DNA of 64,000 nt from Glaciecola sp964621345 (GTDB lineage: Bacteria > Pseudomonadota > Gammaproteobacteria > Enterobacterales > Alteromonadaceae): positions 124,001 to 188,000 of the forward strand of contig CAZUON010000001.1 of assembly GCA_964621345.1 (NCBI GenBank). Direction: 5' to 3'. How positions within the stretch are numbered: position 1 is the first letter of the stretch; every line of letters begins with the position of its first letter. Positions 45,175 to 53,448 of the stretch are shown piece by piece. A model generated the notes under the pieces. That model worked only from the letters and a program-made list of their open reading frames with translations, had not been told where the DNA came from and made no database searches. The position numbers were made by a program, and so were the translations under genes.

Positions 45175-45660
45175 TCAACCACGCAAAGCTGAAGTGAGCT
45201 CTTTAGCCAAAGCATCAGCTGTCACTTGTTCAAAAAACTTCTTTATACACACTCGTCTTTTTTTGCCTTTTTTAAACCCTTTTAGGTCAGCGTACACAAT
45301 AAATAAAGGGGCTTTACGTGATGTATTGGATTGTCTTGTTATATCAGCCCCTTGCGTATCAGCATATTCTTTACGAACATACACCGTTGAAAATTCGTCA
45401 AATGAGTAAGAACGTTTTGCAAAATGTAGTATCAAACTATGCTGTGTGGTTAACTGCTTTTTGTGGGCATCAACAACGATTATGCGTTTATAAAAACAGC
45501 CCAGCATACATGCAAGCCAAAGCATAAGTCCCATACTTGCGAATGCGGCATCAGACGTACCAACGTCCGTTAAATATCCAAGCAGTAATATAGACGATAC
45601 GATTAAGCCAAATATTGAGATATAAAAAATTAGCGGTCTTACGCGCTCTTCTATTTTCAT
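45175..45660 (-). CDS. Two-helix membrane protein of unknown function
   Basis: A 161-residue protein: two transmembrane helices (LIFYISIFGLIVSSILLLGY and ASMGLMLWLACMLGCFY), then a beta-rich cytoplasmic region (RIIVVDAHKKQLTTQHS...) resembling a small PH-like fold, ending in a basic helix. No family is recognised. The GGAAGAG ribosome-binding site just before the ATG and the hydrophobic pattern make this the real frame rather than the overlapping open frame on the + strand at 45068-45409. Divergent from the endonuclease-like gene. Confidence 0.65.
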   Translation of the reverse strand: MKIEERVRPLIFYISIFGLIVSSILLLGYLTDVGTSDAAFASMGLMLWLACMLGCFYKRIIVVDAHKKQLTTQHSLILHFAKRSYSFDEFSTVYVRKEYADTQGADITRQSNTSRKAPLFIVYADLKGFKKGKKRRVCIKKFFEQVTADALAKELTSALRG

Positions 45661-45743
45661 TGTGCTCTTCCTTGCTTTGAATTTATTTATCTTTATATTA
45701 TGCGACCATCACCTCGCTATTGCTGCCTATACTGGAATACACC

Positions 45744-47207
45744 ATGACTAAAGCCAAGTTTTTATGTTTAACTTTCTCTTTATTGTTTTTAATTGCTTGC
45801 TCAGAGGCGACTAACTCGGCGATTAAGCCGAGCAAAGAGACAGTGAGTCAAATAGAGAGTGAACAAATGAATTATCCAAATAGCGTTAAATTCGCACAGT
45901 TTAATGTATCTTTTGCTCACGATGGCGACCCTAGTGAGAATTACGAGCAATGGGTTAAGTTTATGGGCTTGTCTCATCAGCAGCAAAACCAATTAATCGA
46001 GCAATGGCAATCTGAACAAGGCAGTGAACAAGACGCTAAATTGGCCCAGCGCGTTATTCAAATTCGAAACATAGCGGCGATTATTCAATCGGTTCGGCCT
46101 GATGTGCTTTTGCTAAACGAATTTAATAATGACGGGCTAGGTGAAGATTACGCCGCGCTAAGGGGATTTCAAAACAACTATTTAAACCATAGTCAAAGCC
46201 TAAACAGTATTGACGGCGGTGATTTGCAAGAGCCTATTGTGTATCCTTTTGTACAAAATTTTGCGACAAATACGGGGCTCTCGTCGGGCATAGATTTAAA
46301 CAACAATGGATTTTCTGCAAGCGACCCTAATGATGCATTTGGATTTGGCTTTTATCATGGTCATTATGCCTTTGCGCTTATGTCGAAGTATGAAATCGAT
46401 ACCGAAAATATGCGTAGCTTCCAAACCTTTAAGCGCAAAGATTTACCCGGTGCGGTAATGCCAGTGATTAATGTGTGTGATGGTTCAAGAGATATACCAG
46501 AATCATTAAAGTGCGGCGACAATTGGTTTAACGCACAAGCATGGGAGGCACTGCGTCTGTCGTCTAAAAATCATGTAGATGCGCCTATTCTTATTCCAAG
46601 TCAGGATGGAAATACTATAATTCACGCATTGCTGGCGCACCCAACCCCGCCGGCTTTTGATACTGTTAGCGACAATAACAAATATCGCAACAGTGAAGAG
46701 AACCTGTTTTGGTTGCACTACATAAATGAGTCGAGTGAAGCGCAGGGCGCTGACGTTGTATCACCCATTTACGATGATAAAGGTGAGCGAGGCGGCTTGC
46801 GAGGCGAGAATTTTGTGATAATGGGAGATTTAAATGCCGACGCCCAAATTAGAACAGGACGAGATCCTCGATTTAACGGTATTGAACAATTAATGTCGTC
46901 ACCGATGGTGAATCAAACTGTGGCACCTGCTGATGCTGAGTTTACCCCAAGTTCACAAGGCGCAGCGCAAGCCGAACTAAGACGCCCGCATCCTTTTGCC
47001 CGCACACGAACATCAACCTTTGGCGCACGCGCAGACTATAGTGTGCCTTCTGCTAGTTTACGTGTAGTAGATTCTGGAGTGTATTGGCAAGCAGAAGGTG
47101 AAGCCGGCAGGTTACTGTTTAACGACAAAAGAATTGGTGAGCGCGGCAGCGACAAAGAGGTTTCGTCTGATCACCGCTTAGTATGGGTAACTATTGCTCT
47201 TGATTAA
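45744..47207 (+). CDS. Endonuclease/exonuclease/phosphatase family lipoprotein
   Basis: A 487-residue exported protein with lipobox LLFLIAC (Cys17 or near) and the EEP fold. KFAQFNVSFAHDGD (first strand with Asn), PDVLLLNEFNNDG (catalytic Glu), NFVIMGDLNADAQIRTGRDP (Asp-Asn metal site) and SSDHRLVWVTIALD (final catalytic SDH). Extracytoplasmic members cleave nucleic acids, phospholipids or phosphate esters; substrate cannot be told from sequence. The ATG at 45744 is selected because it starts the signal peptide. The role could be phosphate scavenging. Confidence 0.88.
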   Translation: MTKAKFLCLTFSLLFLIACSEATNSAIKPSKETVSQIESEQMNYPNSVKFAQFNVSFAHDGDPSENYEQWVKFMGLSHQQQNQLIEQWQSEQGSEQDAKLAQRVIQIRNIAAIIQSVRPDVLLLNEFNNDGLGEDYAALRGFQNNYLNHSQSLNSIDGGDLQEPIVYPFVQNFATNTGLSSGIDLNNNGFSASDPNDAFGFGFYHGHYAFALMSKYEIDTENMRSFQTFKRKDLPGAVMPVINVCDGSRDIPESLKCGDNWFNAQAWEALRLSSKNHVDAPILIPSQDGNTIIHALLAHPTPPAFDTVSDNNKYRNSEENLFWLHYINESSEAQGADVVSPIYDDKGERGGLRGENFVIMGDLNADAQIRTGRDPRFNGIEQLMSSPMVNQTVAPADAEFTPSSQGAAQAELRRPHPFARTRTSTFGARADYSVPSASLRVVDSGVYWQAEGEAGRLLFNDKRIGERGSDKEVSSDHRLVWVTIALD

Positions 47208-47246
47208 CCCCTTAGCTAGATAACCAAGGCGGTGCTTGTAAGAAAC

Positions 47247-47290
47247 AAAAGGGGGCAGTATTAAATAATATTAACACTGACCCCCTTTTT
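47247..47290. repeat. GGGGTCAGTGTTAAT-type hairpin, copy 1
   Basis: Imperfect inverted repeat, AAAAGGGGGCAGTATTAA versus TTAACACTGACCCCCTTTT, related in sequence to the perfect copy at 48208-48255. With T-runs on both sides it can terminate transcription from the endonuclease-like gene (+) and the MerR gene (-). Confidence 0.75.
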
Positions 47291-47321
47291 ATCTGAGCCA
47301 AAAACCAAACATCGAAACGTT

Positions 47322-48122
47322 TTACTTTAAGTGAATATATTCTTCTTCGTTGTCTTTAAGCGTATTTTCGGCAAAGTAATCCATAGCATCAAAATAGTGT
47401 TTGGCCATGCCTTGTTGATAGGTTTCATATATATCAACGACGACATTGTCTTGTCTTCCTTCTTCGTTGGTAAGCTTTAAAAACGCATAGTTAGCGCCCT
47501 CGAAATCTTCCATGGTTTTGTACAGCATACTGTTCATTAGGATGTAAGCTTCTTTTATTAGAGCCTGTACCTTTTCATCTTCTATGGGAAGGTGCGTGAC
47601 TTTCATATACTGCTCAGTCCATTCGTCTCCCTCGTGTTTCAAATCATGAATATCTTCATCTGATATTTTACCGTAGGCTTCAAGAATCTCTTCACCACTT
47701 TCGTCTTGCTTTATTTCAGATTTCCATTCATCTACTTTATCTTGTGGTAGCCCTTTTAATATAACATCTAAATTTTCTTCACCTTTTGCCATCATAATTG
47801 ATACCTCGATTTTGTTAATCATTTCTTCAGTGTCTTCACGACGTTTTATTAGCAAATTGCGTTGTCTCTGCAAAGCACTTAACAAGTCAAAGTCTTCAGC
47901 ATGGATAATGGTGGTGATGTCCTCAATACTCATATCTATTCGTCGATAAATAATTATCTGCTGCAATAATGCTGCATCATAGGAAGAGTAAAAACGATAC
48001 CCGTTATTATCCCGCTTCGCTTTAAGTAAATTCTTCTCGTCGTAAAAATGCAGGGTACGCACGCTCACGCCGCTTAACTTACTTAACTGTCCCACGCTGA
48101 ACTTTTTCTCTTTGCTATTCAC
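47322..48122 (-). CDS. MerR family regulator with TipAS-like domain
   Basis: About 266 residues. The N-terminal MerR winged helix reads FSVGQLSKLSGVSVRTLHFY followed by DEKNLL and NNGYRFYSSYDAALL, then a dimerisation coiled coil. A C-terminal helical domain of about 120 residues is similar to TipAS, which binds antibiotics or small molecules (EWTEQYMKVTHLP, YETYQQGMAKHYFDAMDYF). There is no ATG at the start: GTG at 48122 is chosen, TTG at 48158 is possible. It is flanked on both sides by copies of the same hairpin repeat, and no obvious target gene is adjacent. The ligand is unknown. Confidence 0.88.
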   Translation of the reverse strand: MNSKEKKFSVGQLSKLSGVSVRTLHFYDEKNLLKAKRDNNGYRFYSSYDAALLQQIIIYRRIDMSIEDITTIIHAEDFDLLSALQRQRNLLIKRREDTEEMINKIEVSIMMAKGEENLDVILKGLPQDKVDEWKSEIKQDESGEEILEAYGKISDEDIHDLKHEGDEWTEQYMKVTHLPIEDEKVQALIKEAYILMNSMLYKTMEDFEGANYAFLKLTNEEGRQDNVVVDIYETYQQGMAKHYFDAMDYFAENTLKDNEEEYIHLK

Positions 48123-48207
48123 TTTACTTAAAGACCTTTGCTCTATATTTGCTAACAAGGTGATGCTGAAGTATTACCTTAGGTGAGGGTCAAGATATAT
48201 ATATTTG

Positions 48208-48255
48208 AAAAAAAGGGGTCAGTGTTAATTTTAATTAACACTGACCCCTTTTTTT
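48208..48255. repeat. Perfect 23-bp palindrome, GGGGTCAGTGTTAAT-type, copy 2
   Basis: Arms of 23 bases (48208-48230 and 48233-48255) are exact reverse complements with a two-base TT centre; core AAAAGGGGTCAGTGTTAATT. Same core as at 47247-47290. It lies 9 bases beyond the serine hydrolase stop and, with its T-run, is also a strong terminator for that operon. Confidence 0.85.
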
Positions 48256-48264
48256 GACCGGCTT

Positions 48265-49632
48265 TTATCTTTCATAGTTATTTGGATTAAAGTGGCTTTT
48301 ATAGTCCGTCTTTAATTTTCTAGCCGTTGAAAATGCTTGTTGTGCCTCTTTAATTTTACCAAGAGAATAATAACCAAATGCTAATCCATCGTGTACGTCT
48401 GGTATATCTGGATATTCAATGGTAAGAAACTTTAATAATGGGAACGCTAGCTCGGGTTTATGATCTGCGATCAGTTCACGTGCTAAGTCTGTAATTACTC
48501 TGCCAATAAAAGTTGAATAGCCTTTCTGTGAATAACTCTTTTTAAAGTTATTTTGAAACTGCATCTCATCGTTTTCTATAAAAAATTGATACGCAAAAAG
48601 CTGGGGTGGAATTTTTGGTGCTTGATATTGTTCATTATCGAGTACTTTTCTTATTTGATATGACAACTGCTCCGCTTGCAGCCGGTCGACATTCGCTAAC
48701 ACAATAACGATCATGTTTTTCTCAAAGTCTACTTCAACGGCTGTGCTAACGCCTTTTCCACCGCCAAAAGCTAACCACTCCTTGGGGGATTGTTGTAGGG
48801 ATTTAAAAAAATTTAAAGAATCTGGTTTTAATAGTTTTTTGTTAATGAACAAAGCATTATAAAACGAGTGCAATTCTTCAACTCTCATCTTACCCCCTCC
48901 ATCAGGAGATGGATGCTCACGCTGAATCAGTGGCACATAAACAGTCTTATTATCGTATCTAAGGTGGTATGGCGATGCGGTGTTATTGCTTAAATATTTA
49001 TTACTTTTTTGCTCAGTAGAATTGTCAGCATCCTTATCAATATGCTGACCGAATAAGGTCCAGTAATCTGTTTTATAAACCTCTTCCAAAATAGCGCCCA
49101 AAACAATGTAGCCATAGTTTGAGTATTTACGCTCACTATTTGGTTTAAATAAAAGCGGTCTATTTTTTAATAGTTCAAGCTTTTCTGCGATGGTTCTGAA
49201 CTTTGTCGGGTTAGCGCGATACTCGGCGGTAAATACATCTGCGAAGCCTGAACGATGCCTTAACAAATCTTCAATAGTGATTAATTTAGCTTGGTAGTCA
49301 GTAAATTCTATTGAAAATTTACTTAAGGTGTCGTCGAGCTTAATTAACCCCTTGTCGACAGCTTGCAATGTTAATACAGCTGTAAAATCTTTTTGAATGG
49401 AACCGATATCAAACCTAGTTTTTAAAGAGTTGGGTATCTTTTTTTCTTGATTTGCGTACCCAGTAGCTTGCGTATATATTTCGGTATTATCTTGGCTAAC
49501 GTAAACAATGCCAGAAAACTTGAGGGTTGCTTCATAGTCTTTGATGAGCTGATTTAGCTTAACATTCGCCATGGCGTTTGAAGTTGCTACACATACAACA
49601 AACACACTTATCATAGTTACAATATTCTTCAC
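48265..49632 (-). CDS. Exported serine hydrolase (beta-lactamase family) with C-terminal TPR
   Basis: A 455-residue protein starting at GTG 49632 with a signal peptide (KNIVTMISVFVVCVATSNAMA). Penicillin-binding fold: SxxK at Ser78-Lys81 (DIGSIQKDF), Tyr-Ser-Asn at 170-172 (KYSNYGYIVLG), and a GGGKGVSTA stretch in place of KTG. A C-terminal TPR-like region (VHDGLAFGYYSLGKIKEAQQ) follows. Likely esterase or peptidase; no direct sign of antibiotic hydrolysis. A longer frame to 49824 runs through the N gap and is an artefact. AAAGGAA lies just upstream of the GTG. Last gene of the operon that begins with the cvfB-like gene. Confidence 0.88.
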   Translation of the reverse strand: MKNIVTMISVFVVCVATSNAMANVKLNQLIKDYEATLKFSGIVYVSQDNTEIYTQATGYANQEKKIPNSLKTRFDIGSIQKDFTAVLTLQAVDKGLIKLDDTLSKFSIEFTDYQAKLITIEDLLRHRSGFADVFTAEYRANPTKFRTIAEKLELLKNRPLLFKPNSERKYSNYGYIVLGAILEEVYKTDYWTLFGQHIDKDADNSTEQKSNKYLSNNTASPYHLRYDNKTVYVPLIQREHPSPDGGGKMRVEELHSFYNALFINKKLLKPDSLNFFKSLQQSPKEWLAFGGGKGVSTAVEVDFEKNMIVIVLANVDRLQAEQLSYQIRKVLDNEQYQAPKIPPQLFAYQFFIENDEMQFQNNFKKSYSQKGYSTFIGRVITDLARELIADHKPELAFPLLKFLTIEYPDIPDVHDGLAFGYYSLGKIKEAQQAFSTARKLKTDYKSHFNPNNYER

Positions 49633-49804
49633 GAAGTAAATTCCTTTTTNNNNNNNNNNNNNNNNNNNNNNNNNNNNNNNNNNNNNNNNNNNNNNNNNNN
49701 NNNNNNNNNNNNNNNNNNNNNNNNNNNNNNNNNNNNNNNNNNNNNNNNNACAACAAACACACTTATCATAGTTACAATATTCTTCACGAAGTAAATTCCT
49801 TTTT
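49595..49804. other. 100-N scaffold gap flanked by the same 55 bases
   Basis: Positions 49650-49749 are 100 Ns. The 55 bases before (49595-49649) and after (49750-49804) are identical, and both contain the serine hydrolase start region. This is what remains when two contigs sharing a 55-base overlap are scaffolded without merging. The true sequence probably has one copy and no gap, leaving 37 bases between the TIM-barrel stop and the hydrolase GTG. Confidence 0.9.
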
Positions 49805-49824
49805 TTCAACCTTTTTTGTTTCAA

Positions 49825-50853
49825 TCACCAGAGTCGTTTTAATAAGTCTCGGGTTTGTTTGATGCCGGTTACGGGGTCTGAGCTGTGACCTTCGAATTCA
49901 ACGCTGTGGTAGCCGTCAAAATTGTTTTGTTTGGCGATGTTTAGCATGCGATCAACGTCGATTGTGGTTTCAAAGCCATCATCGTTAAAGGCATAGGTTT
50001 TTACGCTAACGGAATTGGTGAAGGGCATGAGTTTTTCAACGCCTTCATAGCGGTCGTATACTTGCTCAGTTTGCCAAATTTCGGTTTCAGACCACTTGAA
50101 GTTGTCGTAATCGAGAAACACTTGCAGAGCAGGGTGCTTGGCTTGTTCCATTAGTGCCACAAGCCAGTCTGCGTTGCTCGACAAACCGCCATGGTTTTCA
50201 ACTAACAACACCACACCGTTTGCTTTTGCATAATCGGCTAGGGCTGTGCAGCTCTCTAGTGAGTTATTTAACTGCGTTTGCCAATCACCAATACCATGGG
50301 CATTCACTCTGACCGACGCGCAACCAATTTTCGCAGCAACGTCAATCCATCTTTTATGATTTTCAACTGCTTGTAAACGTTGTTGCAAGTCGTTGTGCCC
50401 TAAGTAACCTTCTTGGTCGAGCATGAGATTATTGGCAACAATGGCGTTGTCGGCGCAGCGCTGCTTTAATTCGGCCCAGTAGGCGTCGTTGTTTACTTGG
50501 TCAAAGTAAAAGGTGTTTACAAAATCAACCGCATTGATGCCAAAAGTGGTTTGGGTATATTCCGGGAACATCATAGGCGAAAGCTCGCCTTGCAATACTT
50601 TTGCCGGGTCGCTTTGCAACCATGCCTGCCACTGCTCATAATTCTCATTAAAGGTATTACCAAATTGTGCGGTTTGCAGCGCCCACTGTGCTAGGGATAG
50701 TTTAAGTTCTGGCTTTGCAGCCTCACCACTTACAAGCCCAGAAGCCGTTTTGTCGCTGCATGCGCCAAGGGTGAGCAAGCTTGCCCCAAATGCGGCCCCG
50801 CCGAGTAATGTTTTATTAAATTGCCTGCGACTTAAATGGTATTTGGTTGACAT
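49825..50853 (-). CDS. Tat-exported TIM-barrel lipoprotein (sugar phosphate isomerase/epimerase-like)
   Basis: A 342-residue protein whose N-terminus has a twin-arginine motif (SRRQFNKTLLGGAAFGASLL) followed by a lipobox LGAC (Cys32). The rest is a xylose-isomerase-like TIM barrel (AP endonuclease family 2): CASVRVNAHGIGDWQ, VLLVENHGGLSSNADWL (metal Glu), VFLDYDNFKWSE (Asp), GYHSVEFEGHSSDPV (Glu). Folded, cofactor-bound export by Tat fits a metal-dependent isomerase in the periplasm. It is 24 bases after the unknown 371-residue gene and directly upstream of the serine hydrolase gene. Substrate unknown, possibly a carbohydrate. Confidence 0.88.
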   Translation of the reverse strand: MSTKYHLSRRQFNKTLLGGAAFGASLLTLGACSDKTASGLVSGEAAKPELKLSLAQWALQTAQFGNTFNENYEQWQAWLQSDPAKVLQGELSPMMFPEYTQTTFGINAVDFVNTFYFDQVNNDAYWAELKQRCADNAIVANNLMLDQEGYLGHNDLQQRLQAVENHKRWIDVAAKIGCASVRVNAHGIGDWQTQLNNSLESCTALADYAKANGVVLLVENHGGLSSNADWLVALMEQAKHPALQVFLDYDNFKWSETEIWQTEQVYDRYEGVEKLMPFTNSVSVKTYAFNDDGFETTIDVDRMLNIAKQNNFDGYHSVEFEGHSSDPVTGIKQTRDLLKRLW

Positions 50854-50877
50854 GATGAACGCTCCTTGCAGTGTGAT

Positions 50878-51993
50878 TTAGTCTTTAATTTGCTGATATT
50901 CCTGATTGCTAATATCAAAAACATACATAAGGGCATGTTTTGCTTGCTCGCGCATGGGGTCTTGAGGGTCTTGCGCAATAAACAGTAAGCGCTCCTTGAT
51001 ATCGTTTGTACGAGGGACGGTGCCCATATGTAAGCCGTCTAGTATGCTATAACGTAGGTCATCGTTATTACTACTATCGATATATTGACTCGCAATGTTG
51101 CTGCGTTGCTCAGCATTACTAAATCGCAGCACATGACTTACTACCGCGTTTTTATCTGTTAAATCGGGGTTGTCTAACATGCCATTTAGACCGCTTAAAA
51201 TTTGCTCTCTTTCTACTGAGTCTAGCTGAAAGGGCATTACTAAATCCAGTGCATCCAATTTAGTAGAGGTGCTTTCTTCAGAATATAACGCAATATCCAC
51301 TAAGGAATTAAGGATTTCAGGGTTATCAGCCGCGTTATGGGTATTGGCGACTAAATGCAGAAACTGCTGACGAGAAGCTGAATCAAAGCGCTGGCTTGCC
51401 TCTAGTGCCGCTTGTTTGAGTGCCTCTACCCCTTTTTGTTCCGGCAGGCCTTGTAATATAGCGGTTACGTAATGAAATTCGCGAGACTCAAAATCCAAAC
51501 TTTGCATGTGCTCTACCAAAATCGCGAGTTGTGTCGGTGAGTCGAAGAGCATTGTGCGTAATTGGTCTATTGCTTGACTAAATACGTTTACGTCTTCTTC
51601 GTTACCTGGCTCAGAGAGTCGAATAAGCTCATTAAACATAGCCACAACATCATTTGGGTCTTGCCATACAAATTCATCGCTTTTATCGCTATTGCCTTGG
51701 GCATTGGTTGCAGCGTCACTTAGGCTATTAGAATTATCGCCTTGAGAACGTGATGCATTTAAATCAGTGGCTTTGGTCGCGCCCGCGTTTTGTAGTAAAC
51801 GTGCTTCAATGTCTGCCCATGCATGGCTCGATTGATTTTGGATAGCTTGATTTGGGGCTCGATAGTTTTTTGAGTTATGTTCATTTATGCTAGGCGTTCT
51901 GTTTGAGTCTGCAGAAGAATACCCAGCTAAATAACCACCGTAAAAAGCTAGGCCTAACACCGATACTGCGAACACAATGTTTTGCAGTCGCAT
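50878..51993 (-). CDS. Membrane-anchored helical-repeat protein of unknown function
   Basis: A 371-residue protein: N-terminal signal-anchor (IVFAVSVLGLAFYGGYLAGY), a low-complexity Asn/Ser/Ala linker (about 30-110), then a helical region with a repeated pattern, like HEAT or ARM-type superhelices (for example EILNSLVDIALYSEESTSTK and the DLRYSILDGLHMGT unit). No named domain recognised. It is located between OsmC and the TIM-barrel gene with gaps of 12 and 24 bases, so it belongs to the same operon and is probably periplasmic. Confidence 0.75.
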   Translation of the reverse strand: MRLQNIVFAVSVLGLAFYGGYLAGYSSADSNRTPSINEHNSKNYRAPNQAIQNQSSHAWADIEARLLQNAGATKATDLNASRSQGDNSNSLSDAATNAQGNSDKSDEFVWQDPNDVVAMFNELIRLSEPGNEEDVNVFSQAIDQLRTMLFDSPTQLAILVEHMQSLDFESREFHYVTAILQGLPEQKGVEALKQAALEASQRFDSASRQQFLHLVANTHNAADNPEILNSLVDIALYSEESTSTKLDALDLVMPFQLDSVEREQILSGLNGMLDNPDLTDKNAVVSHVLRFSNAEQRSNIASQYIDSSNNDDLRYSILDGLHMGTVPRTNDIKERLLFIAQDPQDPMREQAKHALMYVFDISNQEYQQIKD

Positions 51994-52005
51994 GACAATC
52001 GCAAC

Positions 52006-52449
52006 CTATGCTTTAATTTCGTAAGTGGTTTTAATATCCACTTGTTGATTGAGCATAAGCATCACTGAACAGTATTTTTCTGTAGAAAGCTCAACGGCTC
52101 TAGCCAAATGCTTTTCGTTTACGTTAGTGCCCGATACTACGTAGTGCGCATGAATATGGGTGAATACTCTGGGGGGCTCGGGTGCGCGCTGTGCGCTAAG
52201 CTCGCATTCGCAGCTTTCTATGCCTTGACGTGCTTTGCGCATGATTTGTACCACATCAACTGAAGAACACGCTCCAACACTGAGTAATACCGCATGCATA
52301 GGGGAGAGGGCATTGCCGTTACCATCTAAATGTAGGCTCTCGCCGCTATCCATTTTGCCATCAAAGGCAAGCCCATCTTCAGACGGTTGCCAGCTAACGG
52401 TTGCCTTCATTGGGGCACTTTTTCGATCGTCTGTTGTATTTGTCATCAC
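52006..52449 (-). CDS. OsmC family protein (YhfA-like)
   Basis: A 147-residue OsmC/Ohr-type protein. Peroxidatic cysteine pair at Cys61 (SVGACSSVDVVQIM) and Cys127 (STEKYCSVMLML), consistent with hydroperoxide reduction; the sequence pattern is nearest to the YhfA subgroup, whose substrate is not settled. It begins 8 bases after the cvfB-like stop, in the same operon. Confidence 0.92.
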   Translation of the reverse strand: MMTNTTDDRKSAPMKATVSWQPSEDGLAFDGKMDSGESLHLDGNGNALSPMHAVLLSVGACSSVDVVQIMRKARQGIESCECELSAQRAPEPPRVFTHIHAHYVVSGTNVNEKHLARAVELSTEKYCSVMLMLNQQVDIKTTYEIKA

Positions 52450-52457
52450 ATCAATTC

Positions 52458-53321
52458 CTAAGAAATACGTTTTATATGGGTTGGGCTAATCTCAATCTGC
52501 TTAGATTTATACAGTTGCCCCAGCGCTTTTTTATATGCATTTTTACTCACATTAAAGCGCGTTTGGATTTCTTCTGGGCTACTTTTATCGGTGAGTGTAG
52601 ATAAACCGCCGTGAGCGTCTAGGTCGCTCAAAATTTCATCGCTTAAGCTTTGTCGTTGCTTTTTATCATGACGCTGTAGGCTAACATCTATCTTACCGTC
52701 TGCTCGGATATTACTAATATAACCACGATGTGTCTCGCCAATTTTTACCGTTTTAAATAGGTCACTCTTGTATAGTAAACCTGCATAGTTATTGTCGATA
52801 ATCACTTTATAACCCAACGGTGTTTGCGCGTAAACCAGCAGCTCAACCTCTTGGCTAAAGTCCCATTGCTGTGGAGCATCGAGTAAAAACTGCTCTATTT
52901 TTGTTGTGGCAAACAAGCGTTTATTCTCAGGTTCATGCACCAAGCGAACAACTGCAGGTAGGCCCATCGCTACGTCGCTATGTAGGTATTGCTTAGGCGC
53001 AAATAAATCCCGTGACAAACCCCATTTTAAAAAGGCACCTGCATCGGTTAAACCGACAACATCCAATGCTTTAAATTCATCCATAGATATAGATGCAGGA
53101 GAAAGACTCGCGTGAACAGACTTGTCTTGTCCATAATACAAATAAACCTCAACTTCTTGGCCTTCGGTAAGGGCGGTATCGGTTGCTGCTAGCAATACAT
53201 CGCTTGTGTTTTCGGTCCAAGGGCTAGGGGGGGCGTCGGTAAGTGCAGGGTCGCTGAGTACATAACCTACAGGTGAGGCTTCTTTGACGCGTAAGGTATT
53301 GATTTTTCCAAGAGATAGCAT
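52458..53321 (-). CDS. CvfB/YitL-like S1 RNA-binding protein
   Basis: A 287-residue protein of the CvfB family: three S1-type OB domains (LGKINTLRVKEASPVGYVL first; a central one with DVVGLTDAGAFLKWGLSRDL; then LYKSDLFKTVKIGETHRGYI and IRADGKIDVSLQR), and a C-terminal winged helix (EIQTRFNVSKNAYKKALGQL). Staphylococcal CvfB binds RNA and affects virulence gene expression; in gammaproteobacteria the role is unknown. First gene of the five-gene minus-strand operon that ends at the 48208 palindrome. Confidence 0.9.
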   Translation of the reverse strand: MLSLGKINTLRVKEASPVGYVLSDPALTDAPPSPWTENTSDVLLAATDTALTEGQEVEVYLYYGQDKSVHASLSPASISMDEFKALDVVGLTDAGAFLKWGLSRDLFAPKQYLHSDVAMGLPAVVRLVHEPENKRLFATTKIEQFLLDAPQQWDFSQEVELLVYAQTPLGYKVIIDNNYAGLLYKSDLFKTVKIGETHRGYISNIRADGKIDVSLQRHDKKQRQSLSDEILSDLDAHGGLSTLTDKSSPEEIQTRFNVSKNAYKKALGQLYKSKQIEISPTHIKRIS

Positions 53322-53448
53322 ATGTTTTCTTTTGTTAGTTCTTCACACAAAGGTGCAATTTATTGAGCGTTTAATATCTATATTCGCTCGGTGTATGGTA
53401 CATTTTTATGGAGTATATCAACAAGCGCTATAGGAAGTATCGGATTTG

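Noticed and set aside
45068..45409. 113-codon open frame on + strand downstream of rmuC
   Set aside because: Antisense to the membrane-protein gene, which has a better ribosome-binding site and a sensible hydrophobic pattern.
48265..49632. Calling the serine hydrolase an antibiotic-resistance beta-lactamase
   Set aside because: It has only the general PBP-like fold motifs; the third motif is non-standard, and the TPR tail is unlike class C enzymes.
49633..49824. N-terminal extension of the serine hydrolase across the Ns
   Set aside because: Created by translating through the scaffold gap and the duplicated 55 bases; the signal peptide starts at 49632.
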